Source: Tubiluchus corallicola
Lineage: Eukaryota; Priapulida; Priapulimorpha; Priapulimorphida; Tubiluchidae
Reading direction: 5' to 3'
Length of the DNA: 64,000 nt
Assembly (NCBI GenBank): GCA_030141605.1
Contig: JAQGDQ010000543.1
Location: forward strand, 61,001 to 125,000
This document shows positions 28,290 through 53,634 of this stretch, one piece after another. The notes below the pieces were generated by a model. That model made no database searches and was not told the DNA's origin. It saw only the letters and a list, made by a program, of their open reading frames with translations. The first letter of the stretch is position 1; every line of letters begins with the position of its first letter. The position numbers and the translations under genes were made by a program.

Positions 28290-28720
28290 AAGCCCTTTCC
28301 TTACATAAAGGTTAAAAATTTCTCTTAAAATTTCACCTCACTTACATTCTGCCTTATTGCATACAGGGCTAGCGCTAGCAGTAATGTTTGTAAAACTCGT
28401 AAATTTAAACTTCTGCGATGACCGTTAAGCACCAGTCATTTGAACATTGTGTGAAGTTTGAAAAAATAACGTCAGCATTGATAGTGAACACTTCACTTAC
28501 TAAGCAAAATTTTAAACTTTCATATCTTGTCAATAAGATGAAAAACAGGTTTTTTGGTGAGTCAGTCATGCACACTGGGAAGGTGAGTCAATGACATTTC
28601 ACAAATTGGCACAAACATTTAAATTGTGTTTAGATACTAGAACAGTTTCTTTTCTAGTTATGCAAGTGCAAGGAAAGTTTTTTGGGTACATAGTTTAGCA
28701 TTGCCTATTTTTCATCTTTA
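28290..28720 (+). mobile_element. Dispersed repeat family A, copy 2 (right-truncated)
   Basis: Begins TTAAAGCACAGCAAAGCCC and follows the family through GGAAAGTTTTTTGG before the similarity ends near 28720. It lacks the TGACGTCATGTAATGGCGC part. Confidence 0.7.
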
Positions 28721-29199
28721 ATTCAAGTTAAGTTTATTTATTTCCACTCTGCATCTAACAGTTATAATAAAAATACAGATAATTTCACTGAAGTAAATAT
28801 AAATATAAATGCAATATTATCCAGAAATTACAAAAGAGATTCTTATGCAACATATACACGTGCAAATTACATTACAGAATAATTTCAATGCACACAGTTT
28901 GAGCCTAAAAGCATAGCTTGACAGGCCAAACGGTACGTTGAAATCTTAAAGAAATGATTAATAATTGAAATAATGATAATATATACATAAATGTGGGGGG
29001 AGTAGTGAATGAAATGGAGCGAGAACTAAGAAAAACTGTGATCACTTTTAAATTAACGCGCTTCAAAATACATATAATGCCAAACTCGCTTAATGTCAAT
29101 TCTTTTGCAGCCATCATTATTATTTTTCCATTATTTCTTTTTCTTCTTTTGCAGGTGGCATGCAGAGGCTTGACTGTAGTTGTCTGACTAGTTTGTTAA

Positions 29200-29895
29200 A
29201 AAAACACGTAAGACAATGAGCCTTTTCACTGATGTAGCGATTGATGATGATCGTGGAAAGGTCAAAGGTCAAGTGCACTAGACAACACATTTGTGTACAC
29301 TTGACAATGCCTCTCAGCCCATGCTGTTGTAATAGTAACAGTTTTAACAGCTAGCTAGAACCTTACCTAGTTCATTTTTTCTTGTTTCCAAGTAAGATCC
29401 TGCTAGTAGTTAATTATGCATAATTAAGTAAAGTCTACGTAAAACAACTGAAGTTACTGAACTGATGTGGCTGATGGCTTTGCTTTACATGTACGTCACG
29501 TGACGGTTATGGCTAAGTTAAGTGAACCAGACAACACATTTGTGTACACTTGACAATGCCTCGCAGCCCTTCCTGTTGTAATAGTAACAGTTTTAACAGC
29601 TAGCTAGAACCTTACCTAGCTCATGTTTTTGGTTCCCAAGCAAGATCCTGCTAGTAAATCACTCTACACACAGACTAATGTATACACTAGTGTTTACGTA
29701 GGGTGATTTACTAGCTGAATCTTGTTTGGGAACAAGAAAAAATGAACTAGGTAACGTTCTAGCTAGCTGTTAAAACTGTTACTATTACAACAGCGAGGCG
29801 TTGCCAAGCGTACGCAAATGCGTTGTCTGGCACAGTTAACCTTTGACCTTTTCATGATCATCATGATCTGCAACTGTGAAAGGGCTTGTTTCCAA
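29200..29895. mobile_element. Foldback element family FB, copy 1
   Basis: The outer arms are inverted: GGAAAGGTCAAAGGTCAAG near 29255 faces TTAACCTTTGACCTTTTC near 29838. The block TGTTGTAATAGTAACAGT, TTTTAACAGCTAGCTAGAAC, then GATCCTGCTAGTA occurs three times, twice forward and once reversed. Related pieces lie at 35020-35250, 35805-35890, 36340-36625, 48110-48400 and 50400-50835. No coding capacity. Confidence 0.75.
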
Positions 29896-30059
29896 GGTGC
29901 TTGTAATGTGAAAATGAGGTTTAATTTCATTGATTGTGAGGGCAGAAACCAAACGTTTTGTTCAGCAGTAAAACAAACAAAATCACCATAATTAAATACT
30001 CGTTACACGTCGTTCATGTTACAAAACGGTAAAATTGTAAAGAATTGCAAAAAAATCCC

Positions 30060-30665
30060 CAATTGGAAAAAAAGATTTCCTCCATTAAAAATGCAATTCC
30101 CAATGAAGACAATAATCGTCATTCATCTTCCTTGAAATTGCAAAAAAAAGATTTCCCCAATTGGAAAAAAGATTTCCTCCATTAAAAATGCAATTCCCAA
30201 TGAAGACAATAATCGTCATTCATCTTCCTTGAAATTGCAAAAAAAAGATTTCCCCAATTGGAAAAAAGATTTCCTCCATTAAAAATGCAATTCCCAATGA
30301 AGACAATAATCGTCATTCATCTTCCTTGAAATTGCAAAAGATTTCCTCCATTAAAAATGCAATTCCCAATGAAGACCATCGTCATTCATCTTCCTTGAAA
30401 TTGCAAAAGATTTCCTCCATTAAAAATGCAATTCGCAATGAAGACAATAATCGTCATTCATCTTCCTTGAAATTGCAAAAAAAAAAGATTTCCCCAATTG
30501 GAAAAAAGATTTCCTCCATTAAAAATGCAATTGCCAATGAAGACAATAATCGTCATTCATCTTCCTTGAAATTGCAAAAAAAGAGATTTCCCCAATTGGA
30601 AAAAAAGATTTCCTCCATTAAAAATGCAATTGCCAATGAAGACAATAATCGTCATTCATTTTCCC
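30060..30665. repeat. 97/72-bp minisatellite
   Basis: About seven units with GATTTCCTCCATTAAAAATG, CAATTCCCAATGAAGACAAT and CGTCATTCATCTTCC. Starts at 30074, 30171, 30268 and 30340 show full units of 97 bp and a short form of 72 bp lacking the TTTCCCCAATTGG segment. Confidence 0.92.
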
Positions 30666-30998
30666 TGAACAATTAACTTGTTATCAAAATATAATGTGAA
30701 GCAAAATACATAACACATTAACACCTTTACATACAAACTGTGACAACGAATAAATTAATTCATTTATACATTGTGATGACTGAAAATTCATGCAATAACT
30801 TGTGACTAGTTTAAAATGAAAGTCAAATACGGCTATAACATCATCAATAAAATCTTACGACCGACTGTTTTCCGTCGTGAACGAGACACCATTTAAAATA
30901 AACCGTTCTGCCAATAACTAAGACGGCTAAAATTTACAATTCTCCGCACAGAAAAAAATAGTTTGTGAAGCGGAGTAGTATTAGGGTCTTTAAATTGT

Positions 30999-31200
30999 GA
31001 CAATAGCAATCGTGTGCTAGCATCAGAACAGAAAAAGTCCAGAGTCATAGACAGACAATAGCAATCGTGTGCTAACATCAGAACAGGAAAAGTCCAGAGT
31101 CATAGACAGACAATAGCAATTCTGTGCTAACATCAGAACAGGAAGAGTCCAGAGTCATAGACAGACAATAGCAATTCTGTGGTAACATCAAAACAAGTCG
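30999..31200. repeat. 55-bp minisatellite
   Basis: GACAATAGCAAT begins units at 30999, 31054 and 31109, with a fourth near 31164. Each contains AGTCCAGAGTCATAGACA. Confidence 0.9.
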
Positions 31201-31484
31201 GATTATCTACAGTATCATCCTTAATAGTGAAAGACGAAAAGCCTAAACAGGCAAGTTAAAAATGTAAAATATCATGAACACAAAACAGTCCAACTATAAA
31301 TAAAGTGTAAAATAATTAGGGTAGGTTCACACATTACAGGATATATATATATATACTCAGCAACGGAGAGAAGTTTCAAATAATTAAACCCACAATCATT
31401 GTAATAGCTATAAAAATATGTAATAGCCCAAAGATATTTCATTACAAGTTTTCCAGGTAAGATTAGTACAAAAACATGAAGCAC

Positions 31485-32160
31485 AAGAAAACCCTCCACT
31501 TACATAAGGGTTAAAAAATTCGTCTTGAAATTTTATACCAGTGACGTACTGCATACAGGGCTTGCATCGGCAGTAACGCTGTATAAAACTTGTAAGTCTA
31601 AACTCTCACGATGACCGTTAAGCGCAGCCATTTTTATGGTAGGTCATTTGAAACAAGTTTTGATAACATTGTGTAAAGTTTGAAAAAAATAATCAGAGCA
31701 TTCGTAGCGCACATGTTACTAACTAAGTAAAATTTTAAATTACTGTATCTTGTCAATAAGACTAAAAATACGTTTTTGGTTAGAGAGTGGTGCACCCTGG
31801 AGGGTGAGTCAGCGACATTTTACCAATTGGTGAAAACATTTTAAATAATTAATAATTTCCTTTTGTAGTTACATAAGTCTTTCCAGCGGGTAAGTGAAAT
31901 ACTAAGTAATACAGATTTGCACGGAAAGTTTTTTGGGACATAATTTAACACTTCCCTTTCTTCCCCTGATTTACATTGTGCCTATATGACGTCATGTAAT
32001 GGCGCGGTCCGTACAGTGTCGTGAGAAATTTAAAACGAAAACAAACAAAAAAGCCTTTCAATGCGAGTAAGATATACGCATAAAATTGCTGTAAAGTCAT
32101 ATAATTTTTTAACGCGATTTTTCTGAAACCTACTTCAGGTACCCTTGTCCTTTAATTCTC
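31485..32160 (+). mobile_element. Dispersed repeat family A, copy 3
   Basis: Full-length copy, from AGCACAAGAAAACCCTCCAC through GAGGGTGAGTCAGCGACA and GACGTCATGTAATGGCGC to CTACTTCAGGTACCCTTGTC. Confidence 0.8.
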
Positions 32161-32671
32161 ATTGCTGTGATATAATTACTAACATGATTTTGCACAGTAT
32201 CCACGCAAAACCTAGAGACAGACTACACTATTAAATAAATATATGTGATAATAGTTAAAGACTAGACTCTTAATAGGAAAAATACATCACATACTTGTTA
32301 AAAGCAAATGTGACCAGTGCAGATGTGACTTGTCACTCAACGATAGAGCTCACGGTACATGATTGTGGCAAGACTGGTAAGTAGCTCGCTATCAATGATA
32401 AACATGCATCGTGCATCTGCGGCGTAAATTCCCGGAGCAGCATGGCAAGTGGATCGCCCGGAAGCATTTCTCCCAGCAGCCACTCATCCATTTACTAAAC
32501 GGGACCGGCATGCGCACAACTTTACAACCAAACACGAACGGTGACTGCTCAGCCGTTTCCCTCATTCTACGGCAATAAGGTCAGGAAACGAAGAACTTTT
32601 TAAAACGAAATCCAACGAGTTTTCACGAGTCAAAGTAACGCTAATTAACGACTTTTTCAATTGCGTCTTAA
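32161..32671. other. Unassigned spacer
   Basis: No coding frame, RNA gene or repeat recognised. Ends at the TTAA target of the next element. Confidence 0.4.
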
Positions 32672-33104
32672 CCCTTTCATACCCGTCGTATCACGTGGGA
32701 TGCGAGAATATTTTCTGCCTTTAATAAAATTTTAAAACTGACAGTTATTTGATCTGTTAATAGTTATTTTGATTTAAGCCAATAACAATAGACTAAAAAT
32801 AGTGATAAAATGGCAAACTAGAAAATCTACATAGCATAAAAAACTGTGCAATGTACAGTACTTTAGAGACGACTTTGTACAGATCAGCATAGCATGCATA
32901 CTAAATGTCTTAAATACTTTAAAAAATTATCAGCAGTTGCAAAATGCAACACATTTTTTGCTTTTGTTGTGTTTTTAAAAAAGTCGAACTTTGTTTTTTT
33001 GCACACGACAAAGAATGTTCTGTATCCCACAGGATGCATTGGGAACAAAAGTACCAAGCCGAAAAATTTTTTCTTATTAAAAAAATAATTTGGGACTGAA
33101 AGGG
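32672..33104. mobile_element. piggyBac-like MITE, copy 2 (inverted relative to copy 1)
   Basis: TTAA on both sides (32668-32671 and 33105-33108), ends CCCTTTCATACCC and CCCTTTCAGTCCC. The body matches the reverse complement of 10688-11140. Short frames inside are not transposase. Confidence 0.8.
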
Positions 33105-33411
33105 TTAACATAAAAAAACAAACACACACTGCTAGCAGACTAACAAAAAACAGTTAGTCAGACTAACACAAAATTGTTAGTCGAGCAAAAATGATTATTC
33201 GTGCCGACATTTTAAGCAAAAAGTAAATAAAAACAACGTTAATAATAAATACCTTCCCCAAATGACCTTCTCTATCCTCTCCGCACGCTGTACACGCTTA
33301 TCGATACAAGATCAAATCGGCCACTAGGTCACTAATTATGTTTCTTATGCATAATTAACGATCTGCAAAAGGCAGTTTGATTTTCCACAGGGAGAGACAA
33401 TCTCTAACGCA

Positions 33412-33545
33412 CGTTTCGGAAGGTCATACGATGCTTTCATACATTACAACAAGCATGTTTCGGAAGGTCATACGATGCTTTCATACATTACAACAAGCAC
33501 GTTTCGGAAGGTCATACGATGCTTTCATACATTACAACAGGCACC
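33412..33545. repeat. 44-bp tandem repeat
   Basis: Three units of GTTTCGGAAGGTCATACGAT followed by GCTTTCATACATTACAAC, starting at 33413, 33457 and 33501. Confidence 0.9.
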
Positions 33546-33639
33546 AGTCGTTAAATCGACTCATTTTATCGAGTCGTCCAAATTTAGGAAAAATCACGAA
33601 ATTGAAAATCGTAAGATCGTAATGCCAAGCGTATTATAA

Positions 33640-33744
33640 AAAAGCAGCATCATAGATTAGTAATAAATAAAACTGTTTGAATGTGACTAATTAAAGGCTA
33701 AAGTTTACGAATCCCCATGCATAAGAAATTGGTTTGTGATGTGG
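33640..33744. repeat. Left direct repeat bounding the telomere-like array
   Basis: TAGATTAGTAATAAATAAAA, AATTAAAGGCTAAAGTTTAC and AATCCCCATG recur in the same order and orientation at 34600-34700, immediately right of the array. Confidence 0.8.
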
Positions 33745-34577
33745 ATTAGGGTTAGGGTTAGGATTAGTGTTGGGTTAGGGTTAGGATTAGTGTTGGGTTA
33801 GGGTTAGTGTTGTGTTAGGGTTAGGATTAGTGTTGGGTTAGGGTTAGGATTAGTGTTGGGTAAGGGTTAGGATTAGGGTTAGGATTAGTGTTGGGATAGG
33901 ATTAGTGTTGTGTTAGGGTTAGGATTAGTGTTGGGTTAGGGTTAGGATTAGTGTTGGGTAAGGGTTAGGGTTAGGATTAGTGTTGGGTTAGGATTAGTGT
34001 TGTGTTAGGGTTAGGATTAGTGTTGGGTTAGGGTTAGGATTAGTGTTGGGTAAGGGTTAGGATTAGGGTTAGGATTAGTGTTGGGTTAGGGTTAGGATTA
34101 GTGTTGGGTAAGGGTTAGGATTAGGGTTAGGATTAGTGTTGGGATAGGATTAGTGTTGTGTTAGGGTTAGGATTAGTGTTGGGTTAGGGTTAGGATTAGT
34201 GTTGGGTAAGGGTTAGGATTAGGGTTAGGATTAGTGTTGGGTTAGGATTAGTGTTGTAATAGGGTTAGGATTAGTGTTGGGTTAGGGTTAGGATTAGTGT
34301 TGTAATAGGGTTAGGATTAGTGTTGGGTTAGGGTTAGGATTAGTGTTGGGTAAGGGTTAGGATTAGGGTTAGGATTAGTGTTGGGTTAGGATTAGTGTTG
34401 TAATAGGGTTAGGATTAGTGTTGGGTTAGGATTAGTGTTGTAATAGGGTTAGGATTAGTGTTGGGTTAGGATTAGTGTTGTGATAGGGTTAGGATTAGTG
34501 TTGGGTTAGGGTTAGGATTAGTGTTGGGTTAGGGTTAGGATTAGTATTGTGTTAGGATTAGTGTTGGGTTAGGTTTA
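33745..34577. repeat. Degenerate interstitial telomere-like array
   Basis: About 830 bp of TTAGGG, GGGTTAGGATTAGTGTTG and similar variants in one orientation. TTAGGG is the usual animal telomere unit; here it alternates with ATTAGTGTTG variants as a higher-order pattern. Non-telomeric DNA on both sides shows it is internal. Confidence 0.9.
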
Positions 34578-34734
34578 ATATCAGGGTTAGTGTTAAAGAC
34601 CAGCATCGTAGATTAGTAATAAATAAAACTGTTTAAGTGTGAATAATTAAAGGCTAAAGTTTACAAATCCCCATGTGCAAGAAATTAGTTTATCAAGCGG
34701 ATTAGGGTTACGACTAATATTAGGTAATATTACC

Positions 34735-34890
34735 CTACATTCAGTTGGTGCTCGGGAATTATCCCTGACATAACGGGATGAGTTTGGGCGTTAATACAAG
34801 TCCAAAATATCCAACATATTAACAGTAAGTATCGATACTTTCCCAAATTCGATTACAACTAACGATATGATTAATTATTTATGACTAATT
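34735..34890. repeat. Dispersed repeat, copy 1 of pair
   Basis: GTGCTCGGGAATTATCCCTG, AACGGGATGAGTTTGGGCGT and CTTTCCCAAATTCGAT recur at 37110-37270 in the same orientation. No coding capacity. Confidence 0.65.
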
Positions 34891-35019
34891 AATTAACTTG
34901 CCCCCTCCCCCACTTAATTTTCACCCTTCCTGTAACATACTATTCACGTCACTCGTGTAAAAAACTCTGTACACATATAATATCGCATATATAGGTACTA
35001 GGTAGTCTTTGATCTCGGT

Positions 35020-36245
35020 TCTTGGCTGTTTGTTCTCTCCATATACAAGACTTACTTCGTCAAAGCAAACATATTATGCGGACCGTAGTACACTTTTCAA
35101 ACAAAATAACTAAAGTTACTGAACTGACGCGTCAGACGGCTTTGCTTTACCGGCTGCAGTTGAGATGCGTTGCTGTGGTACACTTAGCCTTTGACCTACG
35201 ACAACAGTTCGCGCAAAACAGCTGAAGTTACTGAACCGATATGGCAGACCGCTTTACAAAGAAAAATGCACTATCATGCGCGATGATGGATTAAAATGCT
35301 GCAACAGTAAGTAGTGGGGAAACTTCACAAGGTTGTTTAATAGACCATCCAAAGGTTTTGACCCTCGTCCATTTGTCCATAACGTACGAAATGCATCAGA
35401 AGACGGTTTATACACGTGTAATGTACATTCATAAGCACGTCATTAGTCGCCTGAAAAGCAAAAATGTCAAAAAATAAAGACGAAGCCACATCTGAAATGA
35501 AGCCAACTTCAAAATTGTACAAAAGTGCAGATCGGATTTTCATCTTAAAATTTTCAGAGCAAAAATCATAAATATTAAACATCCAATTCTATGTAGACAA
35601 AAAGAACATGTTACTAACTTGTCTCTGTTTTAGTTACCGAATCTAGTGCTAATTTTATTCAGTAACAAACATGGCTGCTTTCAGCCACAATTTTAGTTTT
35701 GTGCTTTTACCTAAATTTTTGATATAATTGCAGAAGTAGACACTGAAGAGCTCTGCTGAAAACTCTTATGTCTTTCATTTTAGTTACTGTATGATTGCAA
35801 ATACCACGTAAAATAACTAAAGTTACTGAACCGATGCGTTAGATGGCTTTGCTTTACCCACATGTCACGTGACGGTGTGCATGACTGCATGTACCTGTAC
35901 ACTGCGCAATAAATGCTGAAACTTTACCATCATCGTCTTAGTATCATTTAGAGCGTTCTTGAAATTCTCTCCCGCCAAAAATCTGTTTGACAAAAAATTA
36001 CTAAAAAGAGGGGTTTTCTAAAAAAGAATGATCGAACGTCCTTGATGGAGCTTAGCAATGGATGGGTACAGATGCAGTGGCGCAGCTAAAGGGGAACTAT
36101 TATCACTATTATCACTAAATATATGAAAGAACCAGCTTCTAGGAGTCACCATGGTTGCTGAGCGACACGATCGTTTTGGCTACTGAAGCCATTATCAAAG
36201 TTTAGATGAAGCCAAAACGAAGAACAAATCTCTTATATTAATATT
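35020..36245. other. Gene-free stretch with FB fragments
   Basis: Pieces of the FB family (AAAACAGCTGAAGTTACTGA near 35215, AACTAAAGTTACTGAACC near 35815) lie among unassigned AT-rich DNA. A segment at 35515-35590 matches 16270-16350 (AGTGCAGATCGGATTTTCAT). Confidence 0.45.
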
Positions 36246-36339
36246 CTTGGTATATATATTTATTTATTTATATATATATATAAGATTCGAGGCTACAGCC
36301 CGGACGAGGGCACCATTTTAATACATTAATGACGCAAAG

Positions 36340-36625
36340 GCACAAGATCCTGCTAATATGATCACTCTACGCCACAGACTAATGTATAATTAAATAAAAT
36401 CCACGTAAAACAAGTGACGTTACTGAACTGATGCGACACACAGCCTTGCTTTACCCACATGTCACGTAACGGCTGCAGTTAAGACGCGTTGCTGTGGAAA
36501 CACTTAGCCTTTGACCTACAACAACAGTCCACGCAAAACGACTGAAGTTACTGAACCGATATGGCAGACGGCCTTGCTTTACACACAAGTCGGCTGTAGT
36601 TACTTAACCTACGACCTACAGCGAC
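36340..36625. mobile_element. FB family fragment
   Basis: Contains GATCCTGCTAATATGATCAC, CCACGTAAAACAAGTGACG and a repeated AAGTTACTGAACYGAT-type segment followed by CAGTTAAGACGCGTTGCTGT. It ends about 55 bp beyond the stop codon of the transporter gene and may form part of its 3' UTR. Confidence 0.6.
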
Positions 36626-36679
36626 CGCGCGTGCGCACGACGAAACGAAACCGCGAGAAGGCTTATTATTGACGGGTAC

Positions 36680-50273
<13,594 letters not shown>

Positions 50274-50314
50274 CGTGGCGGGGGTGAGGCGTGTTCAGTA
50301 GATCAACTCATTTT
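50274..50314 (-). promoter_or_regulatory. Transporter 5' UTR exon part with a two-codon upstream frame
   Basis: An acceptor (TTTACAG) at 50315-50321 on the minus strand gives a 41-nt leader before the start ATG, implying a further upstream non-coding exon. The leader begins AAAATGAGTTGA, that is ATG-AGT-TGA, a minimal upstream open frame. Confidence 0.55.
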
Positions 50315-50399
50315 CTGTAAATACAAACATCAGTTTAACACTTAATAGGAAAATATATTTCTTAAAGCTAGGTTCCGATCACTCCACAACTATCAACAC

Positions 50400-50835
50400 T
50401 AAGGAAGCTCTGTTACCGAGTGTTGGTCCACAAGCTACAACCGTCGTGTGACATTTTTGTTCCCAAGCAAGATCCTACTAGTAAATCACTCTACGCACAG
50501 ATTAGTACATAATTAAGTCCACGTAAAACAACTGAAGTTGCTGAACTGATGCGACAGACGTCTTTGCTTTACCCGCATCAGTTCAGCAACTTCAGTTGTT
50601 TTACGTGGACTTAATTATGTATTAAACTGTGCGTAGAGTGATTTACTAGTAGGATCTTGCTTGGGAACAAAAAATGAACTAGGCAAGGTTCTAGCTAGCT
50701 GTTAAAACTGTTACTATTACAACAGCATGGGCTGCGAAGCGTTGTCAAGTGTATACAAATGCATTTTCTGTAGACTTAACCTTTGACCTTTTTACGATCA
50801 TCATCAATCGCTGAAACTGTGAGAAGGTTTATTAA
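50400..50835. mobile_element. FB family copy with inverted arms
   Basis: GATCCTACTAGTAAATCACT, ACGTAAAACAACTGAAGTTG then CTGAACTGATGCG is followed by its inverse (CGCATCAGTTCAGCAACTTC, then TACGTGGACTTAATTATG). The stem centres near 50571. The right end TTTGACCTTTTTACGATCAT matches 29838-29860. Confidence 0.75.
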
Positions 50836-51021
50836 ATGAAAACACGGATATTCACTTTACGTTGATCTACATACAGTATATACCAATTTTTACCTCTTTA
50901 TTATAAAGAGGGTTGTAGCCTGGATACCATGCTACGAGAAAGAGTAGATTTGTTTCGACAAAATAGCTCGACAAATACTAAAAATCACCTAAAAAGTACT
51001 GATACAGATACCATAACACGA

Positions 51022-51456
51022 TTATTGACGGTCTCTCCTCAAGAATTTGGGAAAATACGGTAGATTTGATACTTCAACTGTTTCACTATTAAGTGAATTC
51101 CAAGGGCCCACAACACGAGAAGGGAAGAAATGAGCTCTGATATTAGTGCGAGAGTATTGTACAAATAATTTAAAGTCGTATCTACGTAAATCACATAGTG
51201 ATCTAGAAAAAAATTTGACACTACACAAAATAGAACTGCCACTAATGACTTTATAATAGTTAATAAGCTCTATAGTACCACAGCGTTGTTCAAGAGAAGA
51301 TACAGAGTCAGAATGAATATGAGAAGCCAGACTAATACACCTAGAATGTGTTCTTTCAAAAGCATTTTCTACAGTAACAAGCAGTGGTAACCAAACAATG
51401 CACACATATTCAAATGTTGGTTGAACTACAACAACAATAGGCCTACTGTTTCTCAT
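51022..51456 (-). pseudogene. LINE reverse-transcriptase C-terminal fragment
   Basis: A frame with FERTHSRCISLAS, then RRYDFKLFVQYSRTNIRAHF, then SRVVGPWNSL. The KLF-RTNIR-FF-RV--WNSL pattern is the usual C-terminal end of reverse transcriptases from jockey/CR1-like non-LTR elements. 5'-truncated; no catalytic motif is present. Confidence 0.75.
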
Positions 51457-51708
51457 CTTATTCTGACAGAGTTTTTCCCAGGCCTCATAGAGTTGTTTGT
51501 GAATCGTGGTCTCGAGTGTAAGTTATTTGTGCAACCAGCTAGAACCAACATCAGATCTCACTTTTCTGGGAATCGTGTAGTTCAGCCATGGAATCATCTT
51601 TCATTATCAGCCATTAGCGCTTTATCAGTTGACAGTTTCAAAAAACATTTGAGAGAGGACCGTTTACAGATAGGTACGATTTCTTTGGATAAAGTATTTT
51701 TTGAGTAA
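51421..51708 (+). pseudogene. Second LINE C-terminal fragment, opposite strand
   Basis: The frame reads LECKLFVQPARTNIRSHFSG, then NRVVQPWNHLS, then SVDSFKKHLRED and ends at 51708. It covers the same C-terminal region as the fragment on the other strand but in a clearly different sequence, so it is a separate copy. The two are head to head around 51440. Confidence 0.75.
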
Positions 51709-51719
51709 CGTATGTATCT

Positions 51720-53120
51720 CAGCACATAAACAACTTTGAAAACTTGAACTCGAAACAGCAATTTCGAATGCAACGAGAAAGTTGAACTTACATTGCTCGA
51801 AGAGAGTCAGTTAGCTCTAGTTTTCAAGAGTTTATTTCATATTTCTCTGCAGAATTGTTTTTCCTTTATTCGTTCTTGAAAGCGAGTTAAGTGCTACACA
51901 ACTTAGTCATTCACATTTTGGTCTTAGAAAACCGGAAGAAGTTGAAAAACCAGAAGCTGAAAAACAGATCTGCCCTTAGATGCGAAGATTTCTCATATTT
52001 GTTGAGGATTGGTATACGAAAATCTGGTTATTTCAACTACGAATTCAGTATACATTGTAATTCTGCATAATACTAACTATATTGCGACGGTACGGTTTAG
52101 TATTTGTACAAATTAAGCTTAGTAAGATGTGTTAGAGCTGTGAAATTGATTTTTGTAAAGAGTTGATATTTTGGGAGGCGTGAAATTGGAAGCCGCTGTA
52201 ATTTTGTGGTAGGCGGAATCGATTATTCGCCTGCAAGTCTCTGGTATAGATTACTTTGCTAAGTAATCCAATTCTACACAGTTACTTTTGGTCTATGAAA
52301 GTAATTCACAGTCATTTGAAGTACAAAAAATGAAAACGCGTTTGAAATCATTTTCTCTAACTCGAGGACATAGTTTAAAACTGCTTAAAGAGCTGCCACA
52401 TCTCGACATTGTCAAAATTCATTTATTGTGAGAATAGTGGGCGAATGAATTAATCTGCGTGTCTTGATAATTGCCTTGCCAACCGTAGTAAAGTTTAAAA
52501 TCCTAATCGACAATTATTTTATGGGAAAATACGGGCTTTCTATGAGTGTACTTGCTTAACGCCTATTCATGACAGTATAACCCAGGACGTAAAAACTAAA
52601 CACTCTCAAAGCAGAAAGCTTGCATACCTTCAGACAGTGAGTTGGCATGCACGTATAGTCCACGCTTCCTGCTGTGCTGTGACAAAACGCAGTTAGTATT
52701 TTACTCTGTTGTAAGCCAGCATGTCACTCTTCATGAGTGCCTGACATCTGATAAACAAACGACTATTAGCAATATAAGGTAAGACTGCTGGCTAATGTGC
52801 ACTTTCGATATCTGCACAGAAAATAGGCTTTAAACAAGTGTGACTCACAGTTTTTAGTAAATCGCATTTTTGTAATAGAGCGAAAAATTCTATTTCATGT
52901 GCAATTAAGCATTTCATTGTAGATAACTTCGGAACTTCGCGACAACTATAGATTTCATGGAACTTTGTAAGGAAAAATGTGACTCTGTATTTTTTTATTA
53001 TAAAGCAGTAAGATCTAGTAATGTTCCCAAGATCTTATATCAGTTGAAAGAGCGTTTTCTTTTCTAAGTACTTCTATGTTTTACTGTAAAATAAGACTGA
53101 CAATAAAAATACTTTTGTTT
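51720..53120. other. Unassigned intergenic sequence
   Basis: No gene, RNA or clear repeat recognised. It may contain the transporter's upstream non-coding exon and promoter, which cannot be placed from sequence alone. Confidence 0.35.
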
Positions 53121-53127
53121 CTGAACA

Positions 53128-53561
53128 GCAGCTCATGATCATGGTTATCACGGTACCGCCTTCTATTTGTCGGCTACACGAATGTGACAAAAAGGCGTCG
53201 CTGCCAATCTTAGTAGATTTCTATTTTGAAAATCCGAGGTTATTATTATATATATAATAAGGCGCAAAACTAAGGCCTAATTATATACAGTAAATGAACA
53301 TATTTACAAACACCATATTAAAATATTTTTCCAAGACAATATTACAAAAGTACATTAAATTTTACATGACACATTTTACACAATATACATTTGACATGAC
53401 ACAATTAACAGAAACATGCTTTACATTACATAAATTTCACTATTTACATTTACACTATTTATACAATTTAAGCTTTGATTTAAAAAAGCTATTGTAGTTT
53501 TCAATATTTTAGAGCATTCTTTATTCTGAACTCGTGTTTACACAATAACCCGGTTTTCCTT
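53128..53561. mobile_element. MITE with AGGAAAAC terminus, right part, upstream of DCAF13
   Basis: Matches the right part of 42283-42828 (ATCACGGTACCGCCTTCTAT to CGGTTTTCCTTTAA), interrupted by about 230 bp of AT-rich sequence. Its end lies about 72 bp before the DCAF13 start codon. Confidence 0.7.
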
Positions 53562-53634
53562 TAAACCAGTTATACATTTTTTTCAGACGTTTACAGTAGC
53601 CGATTGCGACTGTTTATTTATCAATGGTTAAAAC

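Noticed and set aside
30326-30676. 116-aa repetitive open frame with a KLQKISSIKNAI motif
   Set aside because: It follows the 97/72-bp minisatellite, changes frame between unit types and has no conserved domain.
33745-34577. A true chromosome end
   Set aside because: The array is degenerate and has ordinary sequence and duplicated flanks on both sides.
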